Notes: a model not told the origin generated them from the sequence alone. A stretch of 64,000 bases of DNA from Pisolithus tinctorius (GCA_024663395.1 JANFAH010000092.1:101587-165586), one strand, 5' to 3'. Positions 1-11,113 are shown, numbered from the stretch's first letter. A program made the numbers and translations.

Positions 1-1330
1 GTAGTCAGGGCCCCAATCGCACGACTACAACGCCACCTGGCCATGGGTGGGGCTCATGCTGAGCTCGAATCATCTGAGTCTGAGGTTAAATCCGAATCTG
101 AGTCGTCTGATGAAGCAGAATTGGACATCATGGAAATAGTCGAAAACGAGCACGTTTGCTTTCGGAGAGTTTTCCATCAGAAACATGCCCACTTCACGCT
201 TGAACCCAACCACAGTCTCAATCAAATCATCCATCCGGTATTTGAGGAGGGGTGAGGGTTCCGAGCGCAATAATCTCGTGTGCGACACCTTGATTGACAG
301 GATGAACAATGAAAGTTGTCGAAGAATGACAAACGGTCTGTCTGGCATGACATCAACGACTCGAATCAAACAGAAAAGAGAATTGCGATTTACCTTGTCA
401 TTACACTTAAATGTACTCCGCGACTGGCTTATCATCTAGGTCAAGACAGTGGAACTCACCAAGGAGGGGTGAGTACACTCAACGATCACAACCGCAATGA
501 CAGAACATGGACAGGCATGTGGGATTAACGATCAAGCATATACGCGATACAGACAATCGACAGAGAGAGAGAAAGGGGGGAAAGAAGAGATGACCCCATG
601 AACACTGACAGCACCAGTATATATACCCCCAGAGTCCAAACAATGCAACACATCCGCATGGCTGGACGAAAGCACAATAGGAGGTGTGATAGTGTGACAT
701 GTTAGCAAGAGCGACGTCGATAGCGTGAGTGGCGTGTTAGTGGTAAGCGTACGCTTACAGACAGGTTCTCCTACCTGAGGAAGTTTTGTGTTGATAATGG
801 CCACCAGGGCGATGAAAATGGGTGTGAAGGGTAAGCTGGATATCTGTCCTTTCATGACGCAGCACGTGAACAGGCCACGTCCTCGTATGAGCCTTTCCGA
901 TAATAACTCAGTAACAACCTACTTGTGTAGTGTTGGCAGCGTTGACTCAGCTAACAATACCGATGATTGATTTGCTCAGCGCACCCGGGAACAACCAAGA
1001 TTGGTACTCTTGACTTGACGTGTCCGTTGCAGCAGCAGCCTGCATGGCATGGAGTTGAGCAGCTAGGGGGAACGTTAGATCGGGTTGCAACCGTATCCGC
1101 ATCGCTGTAGTACAGGCAAAAGTGGCGAAGAGCACTCCAAGTGCGTTCACATAACCGTTGCCACTCCATAGTAAGCGTGCTGACAAAGACGACAAATCCT
1201 TGTCCGTTCGCAGGCACCATACTTCCAGTTTGACGTCCATGACCAGCACCATTCACGAAGAGAGTATGTGGCTCTTGCAGTTGCAATGACATGATTTTAA
1301 CCCTTGAGCAGCCGAAGAAGAACAAGGTAT
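1..1330. other. No recognised gene; short acidic Ser-rich ORF at 43-255
   Basis: I recognise no conserved gene in this stretch. A short plus-strand frame (43-255, 70 codons) is rich in Ser and Glu. Its first bases (about 20-50, a Thr-Thr-rich segment ending in catggg) resemble bases about 1680-1710 inside the next gene model, so it may be the decayed end of a related copy. Minus-strand frames at 479-970 are hydrophobic but have no family motif I can name. Confidence 0.3.
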
Positions 1331-1341
1331 ATCTCACTACC

Positions 1342-1991
1342 ATGAGCGCTCTCAACTACGAAGAAGCTGTCCACAATCTTGAAGATTCAGTTCGAGGAAG
1401 GAGAAGAGGTGAGTACTGGTCTTAATTACTGCAAAAACCATCATCATAACTGCGATGTCTGGAGTTTCGAGAACGTTGAGACGTTGCAGAATGCCTTGTG
1501 TCTAGTCATGGAACAAATGCTGCACACTGCTCGAGCAAGAACCCTCATCTCCTGATTCTGATTCATCAGATGACTCTGATTTCGACTCGGAATCAGACAC
1601 CACGTTCAATTCTACTGACTCATCCTCATCTGTGGTTCCCGATGGTGTGCCCGACGCTCACCCCATAGTTGGCCCAGCCCATACAACTACAAGGCCACCT
1701 GTTCATGGGAGTGACGGAGAATGTAGACGGGAACATGATCGTGTCTACGAGCGAGACAAATATTGCGAGAACTCGTGCTCGCCATCTTCCCCTTGTCGAT
1801 CTCCTTCGTCCTGTAGATCTCCTTCTCCACCTTGCCGGTACAGTGATAGTCACATGACGAGAAGGGAAGACTCGCCACCCCACCGCTGCTACGATTCACC
1901 ACTACATCGACCTCGAAAAGACAGGAACGTGGAAGGCCACATGCCGATGGGTACTATCAGCGCAGAATGTAAATCTATTAGCACCGAGTGA
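1342..1991 (+). CDS. Hypothetical Ser/Asp-rich then Arg/Ser/Pro-rich protein
   Basis: I do not recognise this protein. An ATG at 1342 opens a 22-codon exon (MSALNYEEAVHNLEDSVRGR...), followed by a possible intron at 1409-1539 (gtgagt donor, gcaag acceptor). The frame then continues to the stop at 1989-1991. The second exon begins with an acidic Ser/Asp block (PDSDSSDDSDFDSESD), runs through a Thr/Pro segment and ends in a Cys/Arg/Ser/Pro-rich tail with repeated SP dipeptides. The composition suggests a disordered protein. It ends 15 bp before a decayed H+-ATPase fragment, in a repeat-rich region, so it may be an accessory or element-associated gene, or non-functional. The intron is inferred. 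Confidence 0.3.
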
Positions 1992-2005
1992 GTCTGAAGA
2001 TCCTA

Positions 2006-2880
2006 TGAGTGGTGATGGTGCCAACGATGCCCCTGCCATTTCCCATGAAAAACGTTGGCATTGCTGTTGAGGGTGCTACTGATGCTGCTTGAGGTGCCAC
2101 TGATATCATCCTGACGGAACCCGGTCTCGCCACTATCATCCATACCATCCGTGGCTCCCGTATCATCCTCGAATGTATGCGTAGCTGCTCCACCTACGCT
2201 TGTGCCATTACTATCCGTATTGTCGTCTGCTCCACCTTTCTTGTATTCGCATTCCACTACGACTTCCCTCCTCTCATGGTGCTGATCATCGCCCTGCTCA
2301 ACAATGGTACTGTCATGACGCCAGATTTGTGGGACTCGGAATATGTATGGGATTGTACATGGTCTTTACTTGACTCCTTCTACGTGGGTGTTTCCCCTTG
2401 GTTCTATGAGATCGCGTACTCATTGTGTCTAGCATTGCCCTCATTGCCATTGTTTTGAAGATGTCGTTCTTCCACGATAACTTTGGTGTTATGTGGCCCA
2501 CAAGCAGCAGTGGCCCTCAGTCACACAAGATCACGTACCTCCAAGTTGCCATAATCTCGTAAGTATTGAGCTTCGTCACCGTCACACGTTCACATGAATT
2601 CTTTGTGGAACATCCGTCCTACGGTCTTATGGGTGCATTCCGCATCATACAACTTATTTCATGGATCATCGCTGCTCATGCCAATTGGGGTTTTACGAAC
2701 ATCCACTTATTGGCTTCTGATGGCCAGATTGGCATTGCTTGGGTCTGAGTGGGTTTCCACATTGAATATTTGGCACACACTTGAGTTTATTTGTCATCGT
2801 AGAACATCATCTGGTTTATCCCCCTTGATTGGATCAAGTTCGCAATGAAGGCTACAATCATAAGGAGATCTGCAAGCACC
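2006..2880 (+). pseudogene. PMA1: Plasma-membrane H+-ATPase (PMA1-type) C-terminal fragment, broken
   Basis: This is the C-terminal third of a P3A proton pump, the enzyme that exports H+ across the plasma membrane using ATP. The fragment starts inside the conserved hinge motif (GDGANDAPA, bases about 2012-2038). It then loses frame, continues as VGIAVEGATDAA, meets an in-frame TGA, and runs on through ILTEPGLATII. Membrane segments follow (FHYDFPPLMVLIIALLNNGT), then a deletion of roughly nine residues before the PDxWD motif. Further on FVTVTRSHEFFVEHPS, a stop replacing Gln near 2560, and PLDWIKFAMKATIIRR at about 2820-2867 are legible. There is no start, no phosphorylation-site half and no normal regulatory tail. 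Family assignment is secure; the gene cannot work. Confidence 0.87.
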
Positions 2881-3459
2881 ACTGTGATTAGTGAGGAAGG
2901 GATGGTTCGTGGAAGGAGCAGGATAATGGCTGCTATTTGAGGGATGAAGGCTGGAGTATTGCCGTGCAGGGTACGTTTCAACTGAGAGATAAATCAGATG
3001 GAGAGGGAGAAGTAGCAGCATGCTGAGTGGGCTTGGAGCTATCATATAGAGGGTTTTCACAGGGATTGGCCCTTATATCCTGCTGTCGACAAAAAAGCTG
3101 ACTCCTCCATTCGTCAACCTGTTCATGCCACAGAACTCAAGCTTTACCCCATCACCGCCTGCTATTTATCCACCCCCGTGGTCTGTGTATGTCCCGCTAC
3201 CTTTGTGGCACTTTACCCCTCCTGATACCCCAGAAGCATCCCTGTCTTGCTCCATGTCGTCCACCTCCCTGGCTCCCTCCACACCCCTACCTATACCCAC
3301 TGGCATTGAAGGCCTATCAGTCAAAATCATGTCTGCATTGTCTTTGCTGGGATACTCCTCGATGGAGCATGTACCCATCCTGTCGTCGAAGACAAAGGCG
3401 TTCGCATTTGCTTCACCTGCCATTTGGTAAACTTGGCCTAAATGATATTAGGTACCCAC
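2881..3459. other. No recognised gene between pseudogenes
   Basis: I see no conserved coding sequence here. Bases 3080-3430 are C-rich on the plus strand with Pro/Ser-rich open frames on both strands, which looks compositional. The right end (about 3460-3535) is the left part of the HSP60 tandem repeat unit, including a pyrimidine-rich stretch ending in CAG that looks like an old intron 3' end. Confidence 0.4.
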
Positions 3460-4125
3460 CATGACACTGCAATTGTAACCTATTGATGCGTGTTTCTCCA
3501 ATGCCCCCTGCATTTTTTTTCAGGTACCATGCACATACAAGGATATCGATGGTGAAGCACTCACTGCTTGCATCCTAAACAAACTCCGTGATCAACTCCA
3601 GGTCGCAGCTGTCAAGGTTCCCGGATTCGGTGATAACCGCAAGTTCATCCTTGGCAACCTTACCATCCTCACTGGCGGTACGATCTTCACCGACGAGCTC
3701 GATGTCAAGCTTGAGAAGTCAAGCCCTGACCTCCTCGATTCATCCGGCTCCATCATCATCACCAAGGAGGACACCGTCATCTTTAACGGCGAGGGTTCCA
3801 AGGAAGCCATTCAAGCACACTGCGAACAGATCCACACTCTTCTTGCAGACCCCTCGACGAGCGAATATGACAAGACCAAACTCCAAGAGCGTTTTGCCAA
3901 GTTGAGTGAAGGTGCTGCTGTCATCAAGGCCAGTGATGGCACCGACGTAGATGTTGGCGAAAAGAAGGATATGTACAACTACCCTTTGAACGCTGAACGT
4001 GCAGCCGTCGAGGAAGGTATTCTTCCTGGTAGCGGTGCAGCATCCCTTAAGGCATCCCTTGCCCTCGCCACCAACACTTCTGGATCATCCAGCTCGCCGA
4101 CATGCCCCCATGCCAAAGTTGTCCC
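3460..4125 (+). pseudogene. HSP60: Mitochondrial HSP60 fragment, tandem copy 1
   Basis: This is an internal fragment of the mitochondrial chaperonin HSP60 (GroEL family). After a T-rich tract ending in CAG (about 3515-3525) the frame reads [19 protein letters not shown], then [57 protein letters not shown] and [20 protein letters not shown]. That corresponds roughly to the second half of the apical domain through the returning intermediate domain. The frame stays open for about 190 codons, so this copy is the better preserved one. It has no start, no N-terminal ATP-binding half and no C-terminal equatorial domain, and it runs out in unrelated sequence before about 4150. The retained intron-like border points to a DNA-level copy, not a retrocopy. 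Confidence 0.85.
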
Positions 4126-4830
4126 TTATGACGCTGCAACTGCAACATACTGATGCGTGTTTCTCTGATGCCCCCGTATTTTTTCCTTAGGTACCATACG
4201 CATTTCTATTACCCTGTGCATCCAAGGATGCCGATGGTGAAGCACTTGCTGCTTACGCTCTCAGTAAACTTCGTGGTCAACTGCAGGTCGTAGTTGCCAA
4301 GGTCCCGGATTTGATGATAACGGAAATCCATCCTTGACAGCCTTGCCATCCTCACCGGTGGTACCGTCTTCACCAACGAGCTCGATGTCAAGCTTGAGAA
4401 GGCAAGCCCTGACCTCCTTGGTTCATCCGACTCCATCTCCATCACCAGGAGGGCACCATTTTCCTTAACGGTGAGGTTTCCAAGGATATCATTCAGGCAC
4501 GCTGCGAACAGATCCGCACTCTTCTTGCAGACCCCTCGACGAGCAAATATGACAAGACCAAACCCTAAGAGCGTTTTGCCAAGTTGAGCGGCGATGTTGC
4601 CAACATCAAGGTCGGCGGTAGTCAGAAAATAGAGATTGGCTAAGAGAAGGATAGGTATGACTACGCTTTGAACGTTACACGTGCAGCTGCTGAGGAAGGC
4701 ATTCTCCTTGACGGTGGTGTGGCCCTCCTTAAGGCATCCCTTGCCCTCGCCTCCAACACTCTGGATCATCCAGCTCGCCAACGCCCCCTCGATGCCAAGG
4801 TTGTTCTTAGTCATCTTATCAAGGAACTTC
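3460..4830 (+). repeat. Tandem duplication, about 667 bp unit
   Basis: Two head-to-tail units carry the HSP60 fragments. Both units begin in the same non-coding, intron-like sequence and both end near the same SGSSSSP/LDHPARQ point (ctggatcatccagctcgcc at about 4080 and 4765). They have since diverged at many positions, so the duplication is old. Both copies share the border, so the fragment was cut out before it was duplicated. Confidence 0.8.
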
Positions 4831-4850
4831 TGTTCGACGATGTGTTGTAA
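4126..4850 (+). pseudogene. HSP60: Mitochondrial HSP60 fragment, tandem copy 2, frameshifted
   Basis: This is a second copy of the same HSP60 segment, in the same orientation and about 667 bp downstream; the shared tgatgcgtgtttctc block is at 3484 and at 4151. It has the same intron-like T-rich border before DADGEALAAYALSKLRGQLQ. It is more damaged: a base is lost in the PGFGDN motif near 4308, the ITKED region near 4440 is shifted, and TAA codons occur near 4566 and 4640 (where copy 1 has KLQE and EKKD). The end ([20 protein letters not shown] at about 4678-4737, then [20 protein letters not shown]) is open again. It could yield only a scrambled peptide. Confidence 0.83.
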
Positions 4851-5157
4851 TCAATCGACATGCAATGAATTCATCTTCAGGCTTCTTCCGTTTTTCTCAT
4901 GTAGACGGTTCAATAATTTTCGTGCACTATGTCATATATTGTATGGAATGGACTCTGAGAATTCGCATGGTACACAAAAACACGCGCAGGGTGAGAGAAA
5001 TGTGTGTGGGACCTAAGAAATGCAGAGGGCATCGGCAAAACACGCGTTAATATGTTACAGTTGCAGCATCATAGTGGACGTAAGGCAAAATGAAGGGAAG
5101 GCGAACAAACCAAAACCAAGTATATGGAAGAGCGTGGGACGCATGTCAGAAGGCGAT
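4851..5157. other. No gene seen; 3' side of the HSP70 fragment
   Basis: About 300 bases lie between the HSP60 and HSP70 fragments, whose 3' ends face each other. I see no coding or RNA gene. Part of it may be the former HSP70 3' untranslated region. Confidence 0.35.
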
Positions 5158-6570
5158 TTACTCTTTCTTCTCCTCAGAGCCTTGCGTTGACTCCTTGGAA
5201 GACGCATTCTCTGTGCTACGCTTCTCGTACACCTTCTGGAAAAGGCCTAGCAAAGCTTGTTGAATCTCACTGATCTTCTCCTTGATTTGCTCGGCAGTGA
5301 CAGAAGCATTGCTGGTGAGGCCTTTTGAGGCCAATTTACGAAGTTCGCCAGCGAGTTTTGACACCTTCCTCTCGGCAGCATCGAGTTGGTCCTTGAACTC
5401 GTTCATTGCTATAACAAATGTGAATTAGTGCAAGAGAGCGAAGCACCATTCGACAAATACATACCCTTCTCTGTGTCCACACAGATTGATTCACCCTTGT
5501 TTGCTTCCTCGATGAGTCCCTGGTGTGCCTTATCGGTATCGGCATACTTCTCGGCATCGGAGATCATGCGCTTGATGTCCTTGTCACTCAAACCCGACGA
5601 GGACGCGATCATCATAGACTGGTCCTCGTTAGTTGCCTTGCCCTGGGCGGTGACGTAGACAATATCATCTACAAGAGGTGAGGAAATTATCTGAACACCT
5701 ACATGAGGGACATACCAGCATCGATGTCGAGAGTGTTCTCAATCTGAGAGATGCCCTTCAGAGCCGGAGGAATGCCAACAAGATTGAAGTTGCCAAGGAG
5801 TTTGTTGTCCTCGACAAGTTCACGTTCACCCTGGAATATCTTGACCTCAATAGCAGTCTGGCCGTCGGCAGCGGTGGAGAAAACTTGCAACCCTTCGTTG
5901 GGATAGTCATATTGCGGTTGATGAGTTTCGTCACGATATCACCGAGATTCGTCTCAATGCCTAGGGAGAATAGGGTGGGCAACGTTGAGAAGTAGAATGT
6001 CAGTGACATTTCTGGCGAGAACACCACCCTGGATAGCAGCACCAATGGCAACAGCTTCATCGGGATTGACACCTTTACCTGGGTCGCGACCAAAGATCGA
6101 CTTCAGTCTCGCCAACCTTGAGCATACAGGTCATACCACCAACGAGGATGACCTCATTCACCTCACTAGGCTTGACTCTGGCATCCGACAATGCCTTCCT
6201 GCAGGGATTGACAATGGTATGTTGGATGAGAGGGCTGGTGAGAGTCTCAAACTGAGTGCAGTTGAGCTTCAAGTTAATATGCTTGGGACCGGTTGCGTCT
6301 GCGGTGGTGAAAGGTAGCCTCACGGATGCGGTGACTGGCCATGCAGTCTTGACTGAGGTCAATGCTCGACTGTTTCTTGAATTCGTTTAAAATTAAGGAT
6401 GTGAGTAACAAAAGTGATGTCGAAATCCTCGCCACCAATGCAGGTGTCTCCATTGGTAAACTTGACCTCGAAGACTCCTTTATGCATCTCCAGAATGGAG
6501 ATATCAAAAGTACCACTGCTGAGATCGTACACAGCGATCACTGACGACTCGGCATGCACAAGTTCATGCC
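5158..6570 (-). pseudogene. SSC1: Mitochondrial HSP70 (SSC1-type) 3' two-thirds, frameshifted
   Basis: This is the C-terminal two-thirds of a mitochondrial-type DnaK/HSP70. Reading down from 6570 it shows [20 protein letters not shown] (where the family has the phosphate-2 GGGTFD motif; here the first Gly pair reads Ser-Ser). Then come [15 protein letters not shown], a deletion of about 18 residues after RIREA, NEVILVGGM, and [19 protein letters not shown]. The substrate-binding domain follows ([29 protein letters not shown]), with a lid ending MNEFKDQLDAAERKV and a KKE C terminus. I count at least four single-base frameshifts (near 6385, 6105, 5960 and 5890). Two introns keep correct sites (about 5409-5463 and 5669-5717), so the source was genomic DNA. 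The first roughly 200 residues are missing at a repeat border. Confidence 0.88.
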
Positions 6571-7020
6571 AGTTTGTTGCAACTAACACGGTAACTACCG
6601 TTGGGCCCTGTTGCACCACTCACGATGGCACGTCAACCACGAATTATTGCAATATTATTGCAATAAAAGTAGTATAGATGTTGCAATGGGTGCTGCAACG
6701 CATTGCAACAAAAGTAGCACTATACGAAATAAAGCCTTAAAACGGAAAGTGACTCTCACGACTCGGACCTGCCAAATCTAACACCTATGGCGCTATGGCA
6801 CCGCGTGCGATACACAAGGTGCTGCAACACATTGCAACAAAAGTAGTATAGACATTGCAACGGGTCCACGCTACACAATGGATGTTGCAATGGGTGCTGC
6901 AACACATTGCAACGGGTGTTGCAACATGTGTAGTATAGATGGCAATAAGATTAGTATAATAATGCAACAGCAACACTACCCTATGGTGCTATGGCGCTGC
7001 ACGCGATACACAGATACTCA
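6571..7020 (+). repeat. GTTGCAAC-rich interspersed repeat, copy 1
   Basis: This is a non-coding stretch built from repeats of GTTGCAAC and close variants (TTGCAATG, CTGCAACA), often next to gtagtatagatgttgcaa. Near its left end is a palindrome, acggtaactaccgt (about 6590-6603). Two internal blocks are near-identical: ctatgg(c/t)gctatggc followed by gcgatacaca, at about 6785-6813 and 6981-7010. The left end coincides with the break of the HSP70 fragment and the right end lies about 50 bp from the KDZ stop codon. A second copy lies at 17.7-18.05 kb. Confidence 0.75.
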
Positions 7021-7062
7021 CGGTCACAGTCAATTCACGGTTACAAAGCAGTAAGATTGAAA

Positions 7063-10000
7063 CTAAGATATTTCAGAGTATAGAAGAGGGAGATACACTA
7101 TAAGCATCGGCAACATCCAAGAAACGCTGTGTGTCCTTCCACATATCAGCAAATGACCTTGTGAGCTGATGCCGAAGTTCTGCCTGACGCTCGGCATATG
7201 CACGACACCCATCGGAGAGAGCTTTGTCACCTGTTGCAATGGCACTAGCATGGCCCATCCACCAATTTGCGTGCCACTCAAGAAACTGTAATGTACGTTG
7301 CTTTTCTTCAAATAGTAGCCTAACCTCCTCTTCCCAGCGGTGTGCGCGTGCGCGTGCTTTGCACCACTCCACACGGATGGCTAATATGGAGTTAAGATTA
7401 GCACTAAAGCGAGGTTGATGAGGCTACTAGAAGATGCTTACCCTCCTGAAAGCCGTCATCTGATTCCTTCTCTGTGGCGTGATCACTGTACCCGTATAAC
7501 CGCCAAATCCAAGAAACACGGCGCCGTCCCTCTCCAGGCCGGAGGTCGTAAGCATCTGTGAGTGCACTAATATCCTCGTCCGCAAGTGGGCGAAGCTTGT
7601 CCCTCCACCCAACTTGTCCAACCAGGGGGGCGAGAATGGTTAATGCTCGATACGCTACACGGTACCTTGTAGCAGCAGTATTTATCTTGGTATCTAGGGC
7701 TTTGAGACAATTTCGTGCGCGGGTGTTGGCTCCTTGACCACGTAAAAAACGATCCTTGAATTTGAGCATGTATGCACGAGATCGAAGACCCTGGCGCAGA
7801 TCATTCAATGCATCGTGCGCTTGACCCTCCCTGAGTCGAAGTTCAATCATTGCCAATTTCGGTGGACATGCGACTTTGCCGCTAACTTGCGATGGGAGGA
7901 ACAACGGGATGTCCTCCGGGGAATGAGGTCGACTGGCAAACTCTGGCCACTCGTCCCGGAGGGCACTTACACCAGGCATAAACAGGACTTGAAGTTTTTG
8001 CCATGCCTCGATTCGCCTCATCAGTGCGTTGCTTCGTTGTTGAACCCTGAGTTTGTGCATATCCGTGACACACGATGCCAGCTCGGTGGCATCACGCAGA
8101 CGTCGTCTATGTTGCAGGAGTTAGATCAACAGATGTTCCACAGAGGGTGACTTACTGCTGATCCTCTAGGTCAATCCCAGCGCCAATGAGAACGCTCGGG
8201 GTTACATCTGGATGTAGTAGGAGCTCACTCCCTCCCGCAAGTGCATCGGCCTCATCCTTCGCCAATTGTAAGCGGATACTAGCTTGCGTGATACCTGTGA
8301 AGGTACAGTAATAGATGAATTGAAGGGAAACAAAAATTTGTTCGAGACTGTACATACCGTCGTTCTTGACTTCGAATGGATTAGGCTTGGTCGAGTCGGC
8401 TTCCCAGTCCTCTATCTGCTGCTTCCATAGAGCGAGTTGCTCAGGAAACTTGAGCTTGAGCGACCGTGTTAATTCTTCAAAGTCATGTTGATGATCATTG
8501 CGCTCGGGGACGGCCTCCTTTACCTTCCTAAGAAGAGAAGCGCCTACGACGAACGGGAGGTAAGTCAGTCCTCAGTGAATCAACGGAAATGGTAGCGAAC
8601 CCAGTCCAATAAGCTTTTTCCAGTTCCAGTCACCAAAGTAGTCATCCAGTGTGTCTCGACGATGACCAGGGCCCATGGTCTTCGTGCTTGAAGCAGCGGG
8701 GTTAAGGTTTGCCCATCCACGCTCAGGTTCTTCGCCATCTGTCCGACCAACACCCTTGGTCCAATTGAAGGAGAAGGACCATTGGCATGAGGCGATGTGG
8801 GCAGGAAGGTGAAACTTGGGTACGAGAAACGTAACGGCCCGGTCGCGTAAGTTTGACTGTAAAGAAGGTGGCATCTGGTCCATCCACTGATATAACTTCT
8901 TGTGCCACTGGCAGGCAATGTCGTACGAAACTTTGAGGACAGTCGCATCTGAGTGGTGTAGTGCAGATGCAAATGCATAGTCCATATTCACATATCTGTA
9001 TGTTTTACGCCCATGAAATGATATCACATTGGATGTAAATGATACACACCTTTCGCCGTATTGTAGGTCAACTATCCCATTTGGGAGCCTCATGCCATGC
9101 CTGGCGCAAACAACCATGCCAACGCCAGTTGCATCGCAACCCTTCTTTGACTTCGCATCTGCCATATTCACCGCATTGTGATTTGAGCACGTGCTTTTCT
9201 GGATTAAAATAAATGTTTGCAAGTGCATTCAGTGGACGACTGCATACCTCTTGGATATCATGCCGGTGGTCACTTAAGTATCTCTTGAACATGGTGTCCT
9301 CCACAAAATACGCCCAGCCCTGACTGAGGCTCGGATCGTTCTCATTATTCGAGACTGCACGACGTCTGAGGCGAAAGTTGGCATCAAGAGCGACAAAAAG
9401 TGCATCAACATCTCTACATAACAATTTAGTCGAATATCGGAGTTAAGATATAGCTAACCTTTCTGGTGACCCCATCATGTTCTTCCCGGGTTGAGGACAC
9501 GCTGGACATAACACTGCACATTCGCCTTCTTTTGTATTTAAAACACCAGCAGGGTCGTGTCCTCGTCCTGAACGTTTGAGCATCTTGAGGTGGCGCCATT
9601 GACGGACCATTCTCAAAAACTGTTCGTAACGAGCCTGACACGACTGAGCACAAACTTTACAACATGAACTGCGAAGCACCTTAGGTGGATTTAATCCAGT
9701 ATTATCTGAACGACGTGACAAGGCGCTGTAAAACTCGTAACAAGAAAGCTTGGATTCTAATGACAGGAGATGAAAGTCTTCCAGGACTCGGAACATTGCT
9801 GCAGTGCGGGGCTTATCGGAAGTTGCAGGGAGCCAGCGAATGCGCAGCAATTGTCGTGTATATGAATCTGCGGTCTCACACCCACAGAAGGTAAGGCTGA
9901 CAATGTGAATCCCGTTCCTGTGCATAACAACAAACTCATCTTTCAGGACAGACCGGGGCCTGCAGCACCTTTTGCCAATAGGATGGCCCAACTGCACGAT

Positions 10001-10810
10001 CAAGCCCAACTCCTTCAACGTTTTGCTTGTGAAGTATCTGCCATTCCACTCCTGTCAATAGTATAAGTACAATACTCTTCCGAGTGTATTACCACTTACC
10101 CTCACGCGGTGCAATGGGTGATCTCCGTGACGAGTCACTACACATTCTTGGCAGTACATGTCAACTCCAAGGCAATCGTCACAGCGGAAGCGAGCCGGTC
10201 GAAGCTTGCAGTCGGGACAGATACCGGAAACACCACATCTACCTTCCAGCCTGAGTAGCTCTGATAAGTAGTCTTCACGGTCTAATTTTGACCACGTGAG
10301 GAGCGGTAAGTCCTAATCAATACATCAGCCAAGTTGCGTCCGATCTCACAAAAAGTTCACTTACAGATTCTGTTGTCTGTCTGGGCTCCGTACCCAAAAT
10401 TCCAAGGTCGACACCAGACGGCAGTCTGTCCGTACACTCAGGAATCTCTAGGCGATGGCACGCAACCCCAGGCTGCACAGCAGTAGGTTTGGGGACAGGG
10501 TTGGGAGTGGTGAATATGTGGGTAGTCAAATGGAGTGCGCCGTGCGTGTCCAACTGAATCTTGGTGTGGCGACGGGTAGATGCGGATTCCATCTCCTCAG
10601 CCTTTCATTTATGAATGGTAAAGCCAGGAATTTTTCGGAAACAAAGTGGGCCCGCAGGAGGTCGGGGCGGGGACGGCCCATCGCTGACATGCGATTCTTG
10701 CTGCATGAAAGTGACCTGTTGATAATGGTCAGTATGTAAGTACAGTGCAGGAGGGGCATAAACATACTGTCGACGAAAGCGAAAGCGTGTATGTTTCATC
10801 TCCTCGGCCT
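7063..10810 (-). mobile_element. KDZ DNA transposon, boundaries not found
   Basis: The transposase implies a terminal-inverted-repeat DNA transposon. I could not pick out convincing inverted ends or a target-site duplication by eye, so the extent given is just the coding region plus its 5' flank. The 5' flank (about 10600-10830) contains two diverged copies of a block ending in (a/g)aggc(c/t)gaggagatg, which suggests a local duplication of the transposase start region. Confidence 0.55.
7073..10592 (-). CDS. KDZ transposase with N-terminal CxC2 domain
   Basis: This is a transposase of the KDZ (Kyakuja-Dileera-Zisupton) class, which moves its own DNA element. From the N terminus, exons give a Cys-rich CxC2-type region with zinc-binding pairs (CGVSGICPDCKL, CDDCLGVDMYCQEC) at about 10150-10250. 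A long CxC2 continuation follows (9443-10018, with CCKVC and CPACPQPG). The KDZ core comes next: ALDANFRLRRR (near 9370), VVCARHGMRLPNGIVDLQYG (near 9090), KVSYDIACQWHKKLYQW, FVPKFHLPAHI-like residues, GVGRTDGEEPERGWANLNP and GPGHRRDTLDDYFGDWNWKK. The tail has RRRVSWIW and WCKARARAHRWEEEV. Small introns join the pieces. I see no stop inside the core exons, but I could not prove every join. The start could be up to 200 bp further upstream. Confidence 0.9.
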
Positions 10811-11113
10811 TTTGCTTGTGAAAAAAGATGAGGATCTACGAATTTTCGATACCGCTGAATCTCTCACCAAAATGATCAAATGAATAGCTGTATATATCGT
10901 TGGCGAATCCGAGTGCCACATTCCAAGAGCTTTTGGACGCTGGGGCAACGGCGATCAACAAAGCCGACCGAAACGACCGCAGATTATTCACTTCACATCG
11001 TATACGGTCCTTCATATATACGTTGATAGGTTGAAACCTGGGAGCCATGCATTTACAACACGCCAAATACAACTTATGTAATCAAAGAAGTGGGTAGATC
11101 TATTAACCCTTTA

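Noticed and set aside
2177..2458. Stand-alone membrane protein gene
   Set aside because: Its sequence is the H+-ATPase transmembrane region and it continues, out of frame, into other H+-ATPase segments.
6571..7020. Repeats as a CRISPR array
   Set aside because: The units are very short, degenerate and not separated by unique spacers of constant length; the organism is a fungus.
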